NCBI RefSeq assembly: GCF_000688455.1
Contig: NZ_JIAL01000001.1
Coordinates: 1,271,001 to 1,335,000, forward strand
Length of the DNA: 64,000 nt
Direction: 5' to 3'
Origin: Pseudacidobacterium ailaaui
GTDB lineage: Bacteria > Acidobacteriota > Terriglobia > Terriglobales > Acidobacteriaceae
The notes under the pieces are model-generated. The model did no database searches. It was not told where the DNA came from and saw nothing but the letters and a program-made list of their open reading frames with translations. Below, piece after piece: positions 8,569 through 17,102 of this stretch. Within the stretch, counting starts at the first letter, position 1; every line of letters begins with the position of its first letter. The translations under genes were made by a program, and so were the position numbers.

Positions 8569-9557
8569 GGCTTGCGTCCCCAGTCCCGGTTCATCAACCT
8601 TTTCGCCAGCGGAGAATCAATGTTCTCGCGTGTCAGCAGGACCGGTTGCAGACGGAGCTCCTGCGCCGGCAAATGACCGGAACGATATTTGGCCAGCAAA
8701 ACCAGAGCACGATGGCCCATCTCGTATGTATCTTCTGCGATCAAGGCGTCCATGGCCCCCGTTCGGACCTCATTGCCCAGCTCTACACTCTGCTCAAACC
8801 CGATCAGCTTTACCTTTTCCGTAAGGTCCCTGCCCTGCAGGGCGGCGATGGCGCCATTGCTGGCCATGGCGGAAAGCGAAAAGACCGCGCGAATCGCAGG
8901 ATGCGTGGCCAGGACTTCATCGGCAATCTGCTGTGCTTCCGTAGCATTATGCGTGCCCGTCCGGCGGTCTGCAATCACTACCTGGGGAAAATGCTCCGCA
9001 AGCTCTGATTCAAAGGCGTGCAGAATGGCCAGGTCACTCAGAGATTCAGGATTCACTCCCAGCACAGCCACCTGGCCCTGGCCATGGAGCACCTCGCCCA
9101 GACGCCGCGCCGCCATGCGGCCCGTGGCCTCATCATCGTTCACGATGTAGGCAAGGTCCTGTTGCGCCGGGATCGACAGGGGCGAGGCAATCACAACCGT
9201 ATGCACTCCGTGGGCTATGGCCCTTCGGACAGGTGCCATCAGGGCCAGCGGCTGGTCCGGGGCCAGAATCAAGCCCTGATAGTGCTCATCGACCACGCGG
9301 TCCACCAGCGCCGCCTGCTGCTGGATATCGTCTTCACTGGTGGGAGCATTCCAGTAAACCAGGATCCCAGCGGGCCGGGCGGCAAACTCGACCCCAGCAT
9401 GGACGGCCTCCCAGATGGTCAGCGCCGTGGTCCGGGGAATCACGGCAACCCGATACGGTCCCCGATGGCAGCCTGCTGTCAGCAGCAGCATACACAGGGG
9501 GAAGAAGCCGGTCCGAAAGGTGTAATCAAAAAAATTCATTGACAATCGTTGTGCCAT
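8565..9557 (-). CDS. Periplasmic sugar-binding lipoprotein (LacI/RbsB-like PBP1 fold)
   Basis: 330 residues; an alternative ATG at 9539 gives 324 residues, and neither start has a strong ribosome site. A hydrophobic leader ends in the lipobox LTAGC (Cys30), so the mature protein should be lipid-anchored. The remainder matches the type 1 periplasmic-binding fold (RVAVIPRTTALTIWEAVHAG; VDEHYQGLILAPDQP; VNDDEATGRMAARRLGEVL; VKLIGFEQS), as in ribose/galactose-binding proteins and LacI effector domains. No ABC permease or ATPase is nearby; instead its stop overlaps the GTG of a histidine kinase. This suggests a ligand sensor for the kinase, comparable in layout to XylFII-LytS of clostridia, not a transport component. 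Ligand unknown, probably a mono- or oligosaccharide. Confidence 0.85.
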   Translation of the reverse strand: MAQRLSMNFFDYTFRTGFFPLCMLLLTAGCHRGPYRVAVIPRTTALTIWEAVHAGVEFAARPAGILVYWNAPTSEDDIQQQAALVDRVVDEHYQGLILAPDQPLALMAPVRRAIAHGVHTVVIASPLSIPAQQDLAYIVNDDEATGRMAARRLGEVLHGQGQVAVLGVNPESLSDLAILHAFESELAEHFPQVVIADRRTGTHNATEAQQIADEVLATHPAIRAVFSLSAMASNGAIAALQGRDLTEKVKLIGFEQSVELGNEVRTGAMDALIAEDTYEMGHRALVLLAKYRSGHLPAQELRLQPVLLTRENIDSPLAKRLMNRDWGRKP

Positions 9558-9579
9558 TCTTATATCAAAGTGGAGCTAA

Positions 9580-9593
9580 TGTAATCGCTTCCA
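9580..9593 (+). promoter_or_regulatory. LacI-type operator-like site O1
   Basis: TGTAATCGCTTCCA, an imperfect palindrome around CG 9586/9587, close to the cre/LacI consensus TGWAARCGYTWNCA. It lies 23 bp before the start of the lipoprotein gene on the minus strand. The wider string GCTAATGTAAnCGCTTCC recurs at O4. Confidence 0.6.
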
Positions 9594-9601
9594 CGATTTC
9601 C

Positions 9602-9615
9602 TGGAATCGCTGGCG
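9602..9615 (+). promoter_or_regulatory. LacI-type operator-like site O2 (weaker)
   Basis: TGGAATCGCTGGCG has the central CG at 9608/9609, exactly 22 bp from O1 (about two helical turns). Its left arm is good and its right arm degenerate. It may act cooperatively with O1 at the promoter of the sensor operon. Confidence 0.4.
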
Positions 9616-9657
9616 AGCCGAATTCACAACATAAGCAGAACGAATTGTGACCGAGAA

Positions 9658-9671
9658 TGGAAGCGCTTGCC
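9658..9671 (+). promoter_or_regulatory. LacI-type operator-like site O3
   Basis: TGGAAGCGCTTGCC contains the perfect core AAGCGCTT with central CG at 9664/9665. It is 20 bp upstream of O4, on the receptor-proximal side of the divergent region. Confidence 0.6.
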
Positions 9672-9677
9672 TGCTAA

Positions 9678-9691
9678 TGTAAGCGCTTCCG
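9678..9691 (+). promoter_or_regulatory. LacI-type operator-like site O4 overlapping a possible receptor promoter
   Basis: TGTAAGCGCTTCCG matches the cre/LacI consensus at nearly every position (CG at 9684/9685). A TATAAG hexamer at 9703-9708 could be a -10 element, in which case the site overlaps the -35 region of the TonB receptor gene starting at 9762. Confidence 0.6.
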
Positions 9692-9761
9692 CATACAGAG
9701 AGTATAAGAACCAGGCCCGCAGCCCTCTCGCCCGGGCCTGGAGAAATTTTCAGGAGGACCT

Positions 9762-12700
9762 ATGCGGCGAAAACTCTGGATGTACGTGACGCTGACCTGC
9801 TTCTGCGTCTGCATCTTTGCCGTCGGAACAGCCTTGGCGCAAACGGTGCGCGGAACGCTGTCCGGCACCATTACTGATTCTTCCGGCGCGGTGATTGCCA
9901 ATGCCAGCGTGCAGGCAAAAAACGAAAAAACAGGAGACGTCTCCACGGTTGTTTCCACCTCGGCCGGCACCTATCGTTTTCCTGAGCTGCCGCTGGGCAC
10001 TTATGACGTTTCCGTGTCTGCGCCAGGGTTCAAAAGCTCAGTCTCTACCGGAATTCTGGTCCAGATCCAGCAGATTACAACCCTGAACGTCACGCTTCAA
10101 CCGGGAGCAGAAGCGCAGACCATCACGGTAAATGCCAATGCACCCACGCTCCAGACCGAGTCGTCTGATATTGGCGGCATTGTTGCCGCCCGCCAGATTG
10201 TGGAGCTGCCACTGGCACTGGGCGGGGTCGGGGCCTTGCGCTCCCCTGAGGCCTTTGTCTTCCTGCTGCCGGGGACCACGGGCCCGGGCACAGCCAACAG
10301 CAACAACGGCATCTTTCTTTCCAAGATTGCCGGCGGTCAGAACTACGGCAACGAGGTGCTGATTGACGGGGCCAGCCAACAGCGCAGTGAGAACGGCTCG
10401 TCCTTTGATGAAGAGGCACCGTCGGTCGAGGCACTGCAAGAGTTCAAGATCACCACGGCCATGCCGCAGGCCGAATATGGACGCACCACGGGCGGCATTG
10501 AAAACTTTGTCACCAAGAGCGGCACCAACAGCTTCCACGGCACGGCATATGAGATCTTCCGCAATGAAGATCTGGATGCAAACACCTGGTTCAACAACGG
10601 CAACCGCGCCTTCTACTGCTCCGGTTCGAACAACACGCCGGCCTGCCGCGCACAGTACGCCCGTCCCCAGGACAAAAAGAACGATTACGGCGGTACGCTG
10701 GGCGGTCCGGTCTGGATCCCGAAACTTTACAACGGCAAGGACAAGCTCTTCTTCTTCTTTAGCTGGGAGCAGCTTGGTTATAAGCTGGGCGCCACCAATA
10801 TTTCCACTGTCCCCACCGTGGCCATGAGGAACGGCGACTTCTCTGGCCCACTCATTTACCGCACCGACCTGGCGCCGGTAGGCACCAACCCCTGCCAGGG
10901 CAATGCGCCCGTCTATCAGGGAGAGATCTTTGATCCTCTTACGGAGCGCACCGTCAACACACCGAACGGTCCGGTGACTTGCCGCGACCAGTTCCCGGGC
11001 AACAAGATTGACCCCAGCCGCTTCAGCGCAGTGGCAAAGAACATCCTGAATTACTATCCTCTGCCTACCAATGACCAGCAGTTCAATAACTTTGCCTTTA
11101 CCAGCGCGATTCCGATCAACAACACCACTTACACGGTGCGGATTGACGCAAACCTGACAGAGAAGAGCAGAATCTGGGGATCATACAGTGCGCGTGAGAA
11201 CAACCGCATCTCCGGCGGCAATCCGATCCTGCCTGACCCGGTGGACCCCAACACCTGGAAGCAGGACTTCCTCACCCACTTCGGCCGGTTCGGCTGGGAC
11301 TACACCTTCACTCCAAACCTGCTGAACCACCTGAATTTCGGCAGCAACCGCAGCAACAGCATCAACTACGCCCAGGCCATCTTTGCCGGAAAGAACTGGT
11401 CCCAGGCACTGGGAATTGCAAACGCAAACTCTCTGAACTTTCCGCAGATCACCAATGGCAACGTGGACAATCTGGGTAATCCACCACAGAACGACGACAA
11501 CGTTGACAATGGTCTTCGCTTGAATGAAAGCGTGGCCTGGCAGCGCGGGCGTCACAGCCTGGCCTTCGGACTGGACCTGCGCTGGCAGCAGTATTCGCCC
11601 ATCAACGGCAACAGCCCGACCATCAATTTCTGCGGCAATGAAACGGCTTCTGAGCGCGGTATCGCCGATGGCTTCGGTTTTGCCAGCCAGTTGCTGGGGC
11701 TGGCCTGCGGAGGAAGCCAGAGCATTATTCCTCACCAGTCGCGCTGGACTTCCTGGTATTACGCGCTGTTCCTGCAGGACGATTTCAAGGTCACCAAAGA
11801 CCTGACCCTGAACCTGGGCGTGCGCTGGGACGTGGATATGCCGCGCCACGAGGCGAAGAATTACACCTCCAACTTCAGCCCAACCGCCAACGACCCGGAA
11901 TTCAACGTGCCCGGTGCTTTGGTGTTTGGCACCAATTGCCATGGCTGCAATACGGCCTGGGCAGACACCTGGTATAAGGACATTGGTCCGCGCATCGGTT
12001 TCGCTTACTCTCCATCGCAGATGGAAGGAAAGACGGTCTTCCGCGGCGGAGCGGGCATCATCTACGGACCTCTCCAGTACTCCGATTTTGGCGGCAGCAT
12101 GAACACTGGCTATCGCGCCAACCCCACCTTCCCGGACAATGGCTTTGACCCGTCCTTTACCCTGGACGCGGGCTATCCGTCCTTTGCCCAGCCGCCAAAC
12201 CTTGATCCTGGAATCTTCAACGGCCAGCCCGTCAGCGGTTCTTATATCGAAAAGCAGTATGGCCGGCCGGCCATGGTCAGCGAGTGGACGCTGCAGATGC
12301 AGCAGGAACTGGCCACAGACCTGATTATGACTGTGGGTTATGTCGGCAACAAGGCGCAGAACCTGCACTCCAATATTCAGAACATCAACAACATTGACCA
12401 GAAGTACTTTTCACTCGGAAACCATCTGAACGATCCGGTGATTGGAAACACAGTAGGCATCACCGAGCCTTTCCCCGGCTTCAACGCTCTTTGGAATGGC
12501 GCAACCGTGCAGCGTGCGCTCCGTCCTTTCCCGCAGTATGACTTCATTGACAGCGGATGCTGCCTGCAGAACGTGGGCATGTCCAGCTATGAAGCCATGA
12601 TGGTTTCACTGGAGCGCCGCTTCCATAACGGCCTGAACCTGCAGGCTTCTTACACCTGGTCAAAGACCATTACAAACTCCGACAGCCTTCTGCCCAACAA

Positions 12701-13406
12701 CGGCGTGGGGGTTGCGCAGGTACAGAACGTGAATGACCTGCATCAGGAGAAGGCCATCAGCGCACAGGACATCCCTCATACCGTGGTATTGAGCTGGCTC
12801 TATGACCTGCCCTTTGGCCGCGGCAAAACCTGGCTGAACCATGGCTTTGCCAGTTATGTTGCCGGAGGATGGGAAGTTGGCTCTGTCCAGCGGTATATGT
12901 CCGGACAACCCTTCTCCTTCTGCTGCGCAACGGGCATTCCTGGCTTCCAGAACCAGATCCGCTTTGACCGCGTACCTGCTTCTGACCTGAAGAGCCCGGC
13001 CTACCATCAGGGACGCATCAACCCCATTGGCGCACAGCAGGCCGACCCCAATACCAACAGCTTGTTCAATCTGGACACGATCCGCCAACCAAATGGAGGC
13101 GCGTTCTATGACCAGAATGCTGTTGCCAATCGCGGAGAGTACGGCGCCTTCACCCTCGGCAACATGCCGCGTGTCACCGGCGAAGTGCGTACACCAGCCT
13201 ATTACAACGAAGACTTCAGCATCCTCAAAAACACGCCCATCCACGAAAACGTGGTATTCCAGCTGAAATTTGAGCTGCTGAACGCCTTCAACCGTCATAC
13301 CTGGAGCATTCCGGATACGGGCCCGAACGATATTTTGTTCGGTGTTCCGAACGGGACCCTGAATACTCCCCGCAATGTGCAGATCACGGGAAGAATCAAT
13401 TTCTAG
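9762..13406 (+). CDS. TonB-dependent receptor, Oar/CarboxypepD_reg type
   Basis: 1214 residues, with AGGAGG directly before the ATG. A signal peptide (about residues 1-28, ending ALAQ) precedes a CarboxypepD_reg-like beta-sandwich (GTLSGTITDSSGAVIANASV, about 33-115). A plug follows (VEALQEFKITTAMPQAEYGR near 225-245) and then a long outer-membrane beta-barrel rich in Asn, Tyr and Phe, ending in RNVQITGRINF with the usual C-terminal aromatic. Members import large substrates such as oligosaccharides through the outer membrane using TonB energy. No SusD gene is adjacent, as is usual in acidobacteria. It is divergent from the lipoprotein-kinase-regulator operon across a 204-bp region with four LacI-type sites, so its expression is probably set by that system. 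A strong terminator follows at 13429. Substrate unknown. Confidence 0.9.
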   Translation: MRRKLWMYVTLTCFCVCIFAVGTALAQTVRGTLSGTITDSSGAVIANASVQAKNEKTGDVSTVVSTSAGTYRFPELPLGTYDVSVSAPGFKSSVSTGILVQIQQITTLNVTLQPGAEAQTITVNANAPTLQTESSDIGGIVAARQIVELPLALGGVGALRSPEAFVFLLPGTTGPGTANSNNGIFLSKIAGGQNYGNEVLIDGASQQRSENGSSFDEEAPSVEALQEFKITTAMPQAEYGRTTGGIENFVTKSGTNSFHGTAYEIFRNEDLDANTWFNNGNRAFYCSGSNNTPACRAQYARPQDKKNDYGGTLGGPVWIPKLYNGKDKLFFFFSWEQLGYKLGATNISTVPTVAMRNGDFSGPLIYRTDLAPVGTNPCQGNAPVYQGEIFDPLTERTVNTPNGPVTCRDQFPGNKIDPSRFSAVAKNILNYYPLPTNDQQFNNFAFTSAIPINNTTYTVRIDANLTEKSRIWGSYSARENNRISGGNPILPDPVDPNTWKQDFLTHFGRFGWDYTFTPNLLNHLNFGSNRSNSINYAQAIFAGKNWSQALGIANANSLNFPQITNGNVDNLGNPPQNDDNVDNGLRLNESVAWQRGRHSLAFGLDLRWQQYSPINGNSPTINFCGNETASERGIADGFGFASQLLGLACGGSQSIIPHQSRWTSWYYALFLQDDFKVTKDLTLNLGVRWDVDMPRHEAKNYTSNFSPTANDPEFNVPGALVFGTNCHGCNTAWADTWYKDIGPRIGFAYSPSQMEGKTVFRGGAGIIYGPLQYSDFGGSMNTGYRANPTFPDNGFDPSFTLDAGYPSFAQPPNLDPGIFNGQPVSGSYIEKQYGRPAMVSEWTLQMQQELATDLIMTVGYVGNKAQNLHSNIQNINNIDQKYFSLGNHLNDPVIGNTVGITEPFPGFNALWNGATVQRALRPFPQYDFIDSGCCLQNVGMSSYEAMMVSLERRFHNGLNLQASYTWSKTITNSDSLLPNNGVGVAQVQNVNDLHQEKAISAQDIPHTVVLSWLYDLPFGRGKTWLNHGFASYVAGGWEVGSVQRYMSGQPFSFCCATGIPGFQNQIRFDRVPASDLKSPAYHQGRINPIGAQQADPNTNSLFNLDTIRQPNGGAFYDQNAVANRGEYGAFTLGNMPRVTGEVRTPAYYNEDFSILKNTPIHENVVFQLKFELLNAFNRHTWSIPDTGPNDILFGVPNGTLNTPRNVQITGRINF

Positions 13407-13428
13407 ACCAAGCTTGAACACCTCCCTG

Positions 13429-13463
13429 GCCCATCGGAGAACTCTTCGATGGGCTTCTTTTTT
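13429..13463 (+). terminator. Rho-independent terminator after the TonB receptor
   Basis: GCCCATCG (13429-13436) pairs with CGATGGGC (13447-13454), followed by TTCTTTTTT. A classic strong intrinsic terminator 22 bases after the receptor stop codon. Confidence 0.9.
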
Positions 13464-13569
13464 GCCCGCTGTCTCCGGGGCCAATTTCCAGCCCCGGAGA
13501 CCCCGTGGTTCCGCGTTTCAAGCAAGCCTGAGTCCTGATACACTCATCAGTTTCCTGGAGGTTTTTCCA

Positions 13570-15762
13570 TTGGCTGCTCCACAGGGTTTTCAGCCTTATG
13601 TTCCGCCGGGTGAGTCGCGGCCGGAGTTTACTCTTCGCGCGGTCTTGCTGGGATGCGTGTTTGCTCTGCTGTTTGGCGCGGTGACGGTGTATGTCGGGCT
13701 GCGTGCGGGGCTTACGGTCGCAGCTTCGATCCCGATCGCAGTGCTTTCCATCAGCGTGCTGCGGGCCTTGGGCAAAGCGTCCATTTTAGAGAACAACATC
13801 GTCCAGACAACGGGCAACGCCGGGCAGTCGATTGCTGCCGGAGTCATCTTCACACTGCCTGCGCTCATCTTTCTTGGGTTTGATCTGGAATACATCCGCA
13901 TCTTCATGCTGGCGCTGCTCGGCGGCTGGCTTGGCGTGCTTTTCATGATTCCACTGCGGCGGCAGCTGATTGTGGAGGAGCACGGCAATCTTACCTATCC
14001 GGAAGGCACGGCCTGCGCCGATGTCCTGATTGCGGGCGAACGAGGCGGTTCCTTTGCCAGCCGCGTCTTTTTTGGCCTTGGGCTGGGCGCGCTGTACACG
14101 CTCTTCCAGAATGAAAACCTGCTGGGGGCGTGGCCAGGGACCCCGAACTACGAACCAAAGTGGCTGCCGGGAGCGGCCGTTCGCGCCGAGGCCACGCCCG
14201 AATACCTGGGTGTGGGTTACATTATCGGGCCGCGGATTGCAGGCACACTCTTTGCCGGAGGCATCATCAGCTGGCTGGTAATTATGCCTGCCATTCACTT
14301 CTTCGGTGCACACTCTTCACAGGCGATTTACCCGGGAACAGTACCGATTGCGCAGATGTCGCCCAGCGATCTGTGGCGGACGTACATTCGTCCCATGGGG
14401 GCCGGCGCAGTGGCTGCTTCCGGTCTGATTACGCTGCTGCGCACCATGCCGACCATTCTCGGCGCGCTGCGCGCCGGCATAACCATGATGGGCAAAAACG
14501 CCGCGGCGGACCGCTCCTCGCGTACCGAGCGCGACATCCCGATGAGCATCGTCCTGGCAGGCAGCGCGCTGCTGGTGCTGGCCATCTTTCTCTTTCTGAC
14601 CTTGAAACCTGTTCCCGGAGCGTACACCGGATGGCTCGCCAACTTTGCTGCGGCGTTGTTGATTCTGGTCTTCGGATTTCTCTTCGTCACGGTGAGCAGC
14701 CGCATCGTGGGACTGATTGGCAGCTCGGCCAACCCCATCAGCGGCATGACCATTGCAACCATCATGGCGACCGCGGCGATCTTTCTGGTCAAAGGATGGA
14801 CCGCTCCCGCATTTGGCGCCCTTGCCATCATGATCGGTGGAGTGGTCTGCATCGCTGCGGCCAATGCTGGAGACACTTCGCAGGACCTGAAAACGGGCTT
14901 CATTGTAGGCGCGACCCCCTGGAAGCAGCAGGTGGCGGTGATGGTGGGCGTGATTGTTTCCGTCTTTTCCATCGGCCTCACGCTGAATGCCATGAACAGA
15001 GGCCTGGAGACATTCTTGCTGCTGAAGCAGCCGGTCCCTTTCAACATCACAGAGCCGCATGATGGCGTCCAGGTGCAGCAGCAGCACTTTTCGCGCCAGC
15101 GCGTTCTGCTTACAAAGCCCGACAACTCTTCATCGTTTGTCGATGGCGGCCAGTATGTGCTGCTGAACGCTCTGGGATCAAGGACCCTGGCGGACGGCAA
15201 ATACCTCTACAATCCAAAGACGGGAATGATTGAGGTGCAGTGGGTGCAGGGCATTGGCAGCGAAAAGGCCGCCGCACCTCAGGGCCGTTTGATGGCAACC
15301 GTCATCAACGGAATTCTTTCCCGCAAGCTGCCCTGGGGGCTGGTGTTTCTTGGAGTTTTCCTAGTGCTGGCTGTGGAAGTTCTGGGCATCCGCTCGTTGT
15401 CCTTCGCTGTGGGCGCGTACCTTTCCATCGGAACGACGCTGGCCATGTTCTGTGGGGGCCTGGTCCGCTGGATGGCCGACCGCGCAGTGGAGAAAGCCGG
15501 AGGCAGCGCGTCAGAGACAGAGAGCGAAGTTTCTCCCGGCTCGCTCTATGCCAGCGGACTGATTGCGGCTGGCGGTGTCATGGGGCTTCTAGGCGTGGCC
15601 CGCAAGCTGTATGAAGCAGCGACCGGCAATACGCTGCGCGTGTGGTTTGCCGAGGGCAGCTTTGTAGACCGGGTCCTCCAGCATCAGGGCGTCTCGATTG
15701 CCGCCTTTGCCATGCTGGCGTTTTCGCTGTATTACTTTGCCCGCAAGCCTCTCAAAGAGTAA
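13570..15762 (+). CDS. OPT family oligopeptide transporter
   Basis: 730 residues from a TTG start at 13570, chosen because GGAGG (13557-13561) lies 8 bases upstream; no ATG fits. The protein is an inner-membrane carrier with many hydrophobic helices. Family features include the N-terminal FTLRAVLLGCVFALLFGA, NNIVQTTGNAGQSIAAGVIF and YPEGTACADVL; the C-terminal half repeats the helical layout. OPT members of this bacterial branch probably move peptides or peptide-like metal chelates with protons. A hydrophilic segment of about 105 residues (about 476-583) interrupts the membrane domain; it contains VDGGQYVLLNALGSRT and ends at the APQGRLMATVINGIL motif, which relatives also have, usually after a shorter loop. 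It follows the terminator of the receptor gene, so it should have its own promoter. Confidence 0.88.
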   Translation: MAAPQGFQPYVPPGESRPEFTLRAVLLGCVFALLFGAVTVYVGLRAGLTVAASIPIAVLSISVLRALGKASILENNIVQTTGNAGQSIAAGVIFTLPALIFLGFDLEYIRIFMLALLGGWLGVLFMIPLRRQLIVEEHGNLTYPEGTACADVLIAGERGGSFASRVFFGLGLGALYTLFQNENLLGAWPGTPNYEPKWLPGAAVRAEATPEYLGVGYIIGPRIAGTLFAGGIISWLVIMPAIHFFGAHSSQAIYPGTVPIAQMSPSDLWRTYIRPMGAGAVAASGLITLLRTMPTILGALRAGITMMGKNAAADRSSRTERDIPMSIVLAGSALLVLAIFLFLTLKPVPGAYTGWLANFAAALLILVFGFLFVTVSSRIVGLIGSSANPISGMTIATIMATAAIFLVKGWTAPAFGALAIMIGGVVCIAAANAGDTSQDLKTGFIVGATPWKQQVAVMVGVIVSVFSIGLTLNAMNRGLETFLLLKQPVPFNITEPHDGVQVQQQHFSRQRVLLTKPDNSSSFVDGGQYVLLNALGSRTLADGKYLYNPKTGMIEVQWVQGIGSEKAAAPQGRLMATVINGILSRKLPWGLVFLGVFLVLAVEVLGIRSLSFAVGAYLSIGTTLAMFCGGLVRWMADRAVEKAGGSASETESEVSPGSLYASGLIAAGGVMGLLGVARKLYEAATGNTLRVWFAEGSFVDRVLQHQGVSIAAFAMLAFSLYYFARKPLKE

Positions 15763-16028
15763 CTTTGCCCTGTCGGTAACACAAAAGCTGATTACCTGGA
15801 AGCCGGATCGTAACTTCCTCTCATCTCGGAATTTTTAAACTTTGGTTGACCCCTCGCCGTCCATGCTGTTAGGGTTTTGAAAGAACATCCGGGAAGCCAT
15901 TGAGAGCAATCAGGAAATGTGTGTGCTTTTTTCCGCATGTTTCCCACAAGCTTTTGGCGCATGAGCTTACGCAGATTCTTGACTGAGTCGGTAAGGCCCC
16001 GGAACATTTTCCCGAATGAGCAACGGCT

Positions 16029-16982
16029 TTGCGTAAACGCTACTACATTATTTTTGTTGCGCGCGAAGAAGACGGCAGGCTGCGGAAGGTCCCTGTTCCG
16101 CTGCACTACGCCTATGTCTTTGTGGCGGCAGCGATTGTGGGGGCATTTACGATTACAGGCATGGCCGGCTCCTACACGCGGATGCTGCTCAAGACGGCGA
16201 CTTTCAACCAGGTGCGTTCCCAGCGCGAGGCCCTTCAGAAAGACTACGCACAGCTGGAACAGGTGGCACATGAAAAGGAAGTCCAGGCCGCCTCGCTGGG
16301 GTCCTTGGCAAGTGAAATCAGCGCGCTGTATGGGTTGCGGCAGAACAAACTGACCAAGTCAGAAGCTTCCGCCAGCTCGCCGCTGACGGACACCTCAGAC
16401 AATTTCAGCGAACAGGCCTACACGCAGTCGCTTGACCAGCTTTATGCGCTGCGCCGCACGGCACTTTCCGGCCAGGTCTATCAGGCCAGCCTGAATATGC
16501 GCCGTCCCTTTGGACTGGACGATGCTCTGACACTGGCCAATGCTCCCTCTCTGTGGCCTGTCGTCGGTCCCGTTACCAGCTCCTTTGGCGAGCGGCAGGA
16601 CCCCTTCAACGGTGAGGGCGCCTTCCATGCCGGAATTGACATCTCCTCCAGTTTTGGAACGCCTGTGCGCGCCACCGCGGACGGGACCGTGGAAATGGCC
16701 GACCGCGCCTCCGGGTACGGGCGTGAAATCGTGATTGATCACGGATATGGGGTCAAAACAGTCTACGGACATCTCTCCGGCTTTGCGGTCACCGAAGGCC
16801 AGGAGGTGACCCGCGGACAAGTCATCGGCTACGTGGGAACGAGCGGCCGTAGCACCGGACCTCATCTCCACTACGAGGTACGCATCCGCAACACTCCAGT
16901 GAATCCACATAAATATCTGCGGGAGACCATGCAGCAGCTTGCCAGCACGGGGACCCAGACTTCGGCCGGCGGGATGCAGTAG
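16029..16982 (+). CDS. M23 family metallopeptidase (LytM-type murein endopeptidase)
   Basis: 317 residues with a TTG start (the nearby ATG at 16017 runs into a stop after six codons). A short basic cytoplasmic tail is followed by a membrane helix at about residues 27-47. A heptad-like coiled coil covers about 55-100 (SQREALQKDYAQLEQVAHEK). The LytM domain lies at about 177-297, with zinc ligands H200 and D204 (FHAGIDIS) and the HLH pair H279/H281 (TGPHLHYEV), so it should be active. Such proteins cut peptide cross-links or activate amidases in the periplasm. Layout resembles MepM/NlpD-like or EnvC-like factors. Two hairpins follow. Confidence 0.9.
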   Translation: MRKRYYIIFVAREEDGRLRKVPVPLHYAYVFVAAAIVGAFTITGMAGSYTRMLLKTATFNQVRSQREALQKDYAQLEQVAHEKEVQAASLGSLASEISALYGLRQNKLTKSEASASSPLTDTSDNFSEQAYTQSLDQLYALRRTALSGQVYQASLNMRRPFGLDDALTLANAPSLWPVVGPVTSSFGERQDPFNGEGAFHAGIDISSSFGTPVRATADGTVEMADRASGYGREIVIDHGYGVKTVYGHLSGFAVTEGQEVTRGQVIGYVGTSGRSTGPHLHYEVRIRNTPVNPHKYLRETMQQLASTGTQTSAGGMQ

Positions 16983-17010
16983 TCCTACAAACATTCATTG
17001 CAGAAAGGAA

Positions 17011-17031
17011 GGGGCCACTCTGAGTGGCCCC
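17011..17031 (+). terminator. Terminator after the M23 peptidase gene
   Basis: GGGGCCACT and AGTGGCCCC form a 9-bp perfect stem with a very short loop, followed by TTCGCTTTC. 28 bases after the stop codon. Confidence 0.7.
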
Positions 17032-17063
17032 TTCGCTTTCGCGCTGCTTCTTCCCCTGAAGCG

Positions 17064-17093
17064 CGCAGTGTTCTTGATCAGAAGAACACTGCG
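17064..17093. terminator. Second hairpin between convergent genes
   Basis: CGCAGTGTTCTT (17064-17075) pairs perfectly with AAGAACACTGCG (17082-17093) around a 6-base loop, with a short TTTG after it on the plus strand. It ends nine bases before the stop codon of the convergent minus-strand gene, so it could terminate or protect both messages. Confidence 0.6.
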
Positions 17094-17102
17094 TTTGCGG
17101 AG

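Noticed and set aside
8565-9557. LacI repressor
   Set aside because: The protein has the PBP1 fold but a lipobox instead of the N-terminal HTH; it is a membrane-anchored binding protein.
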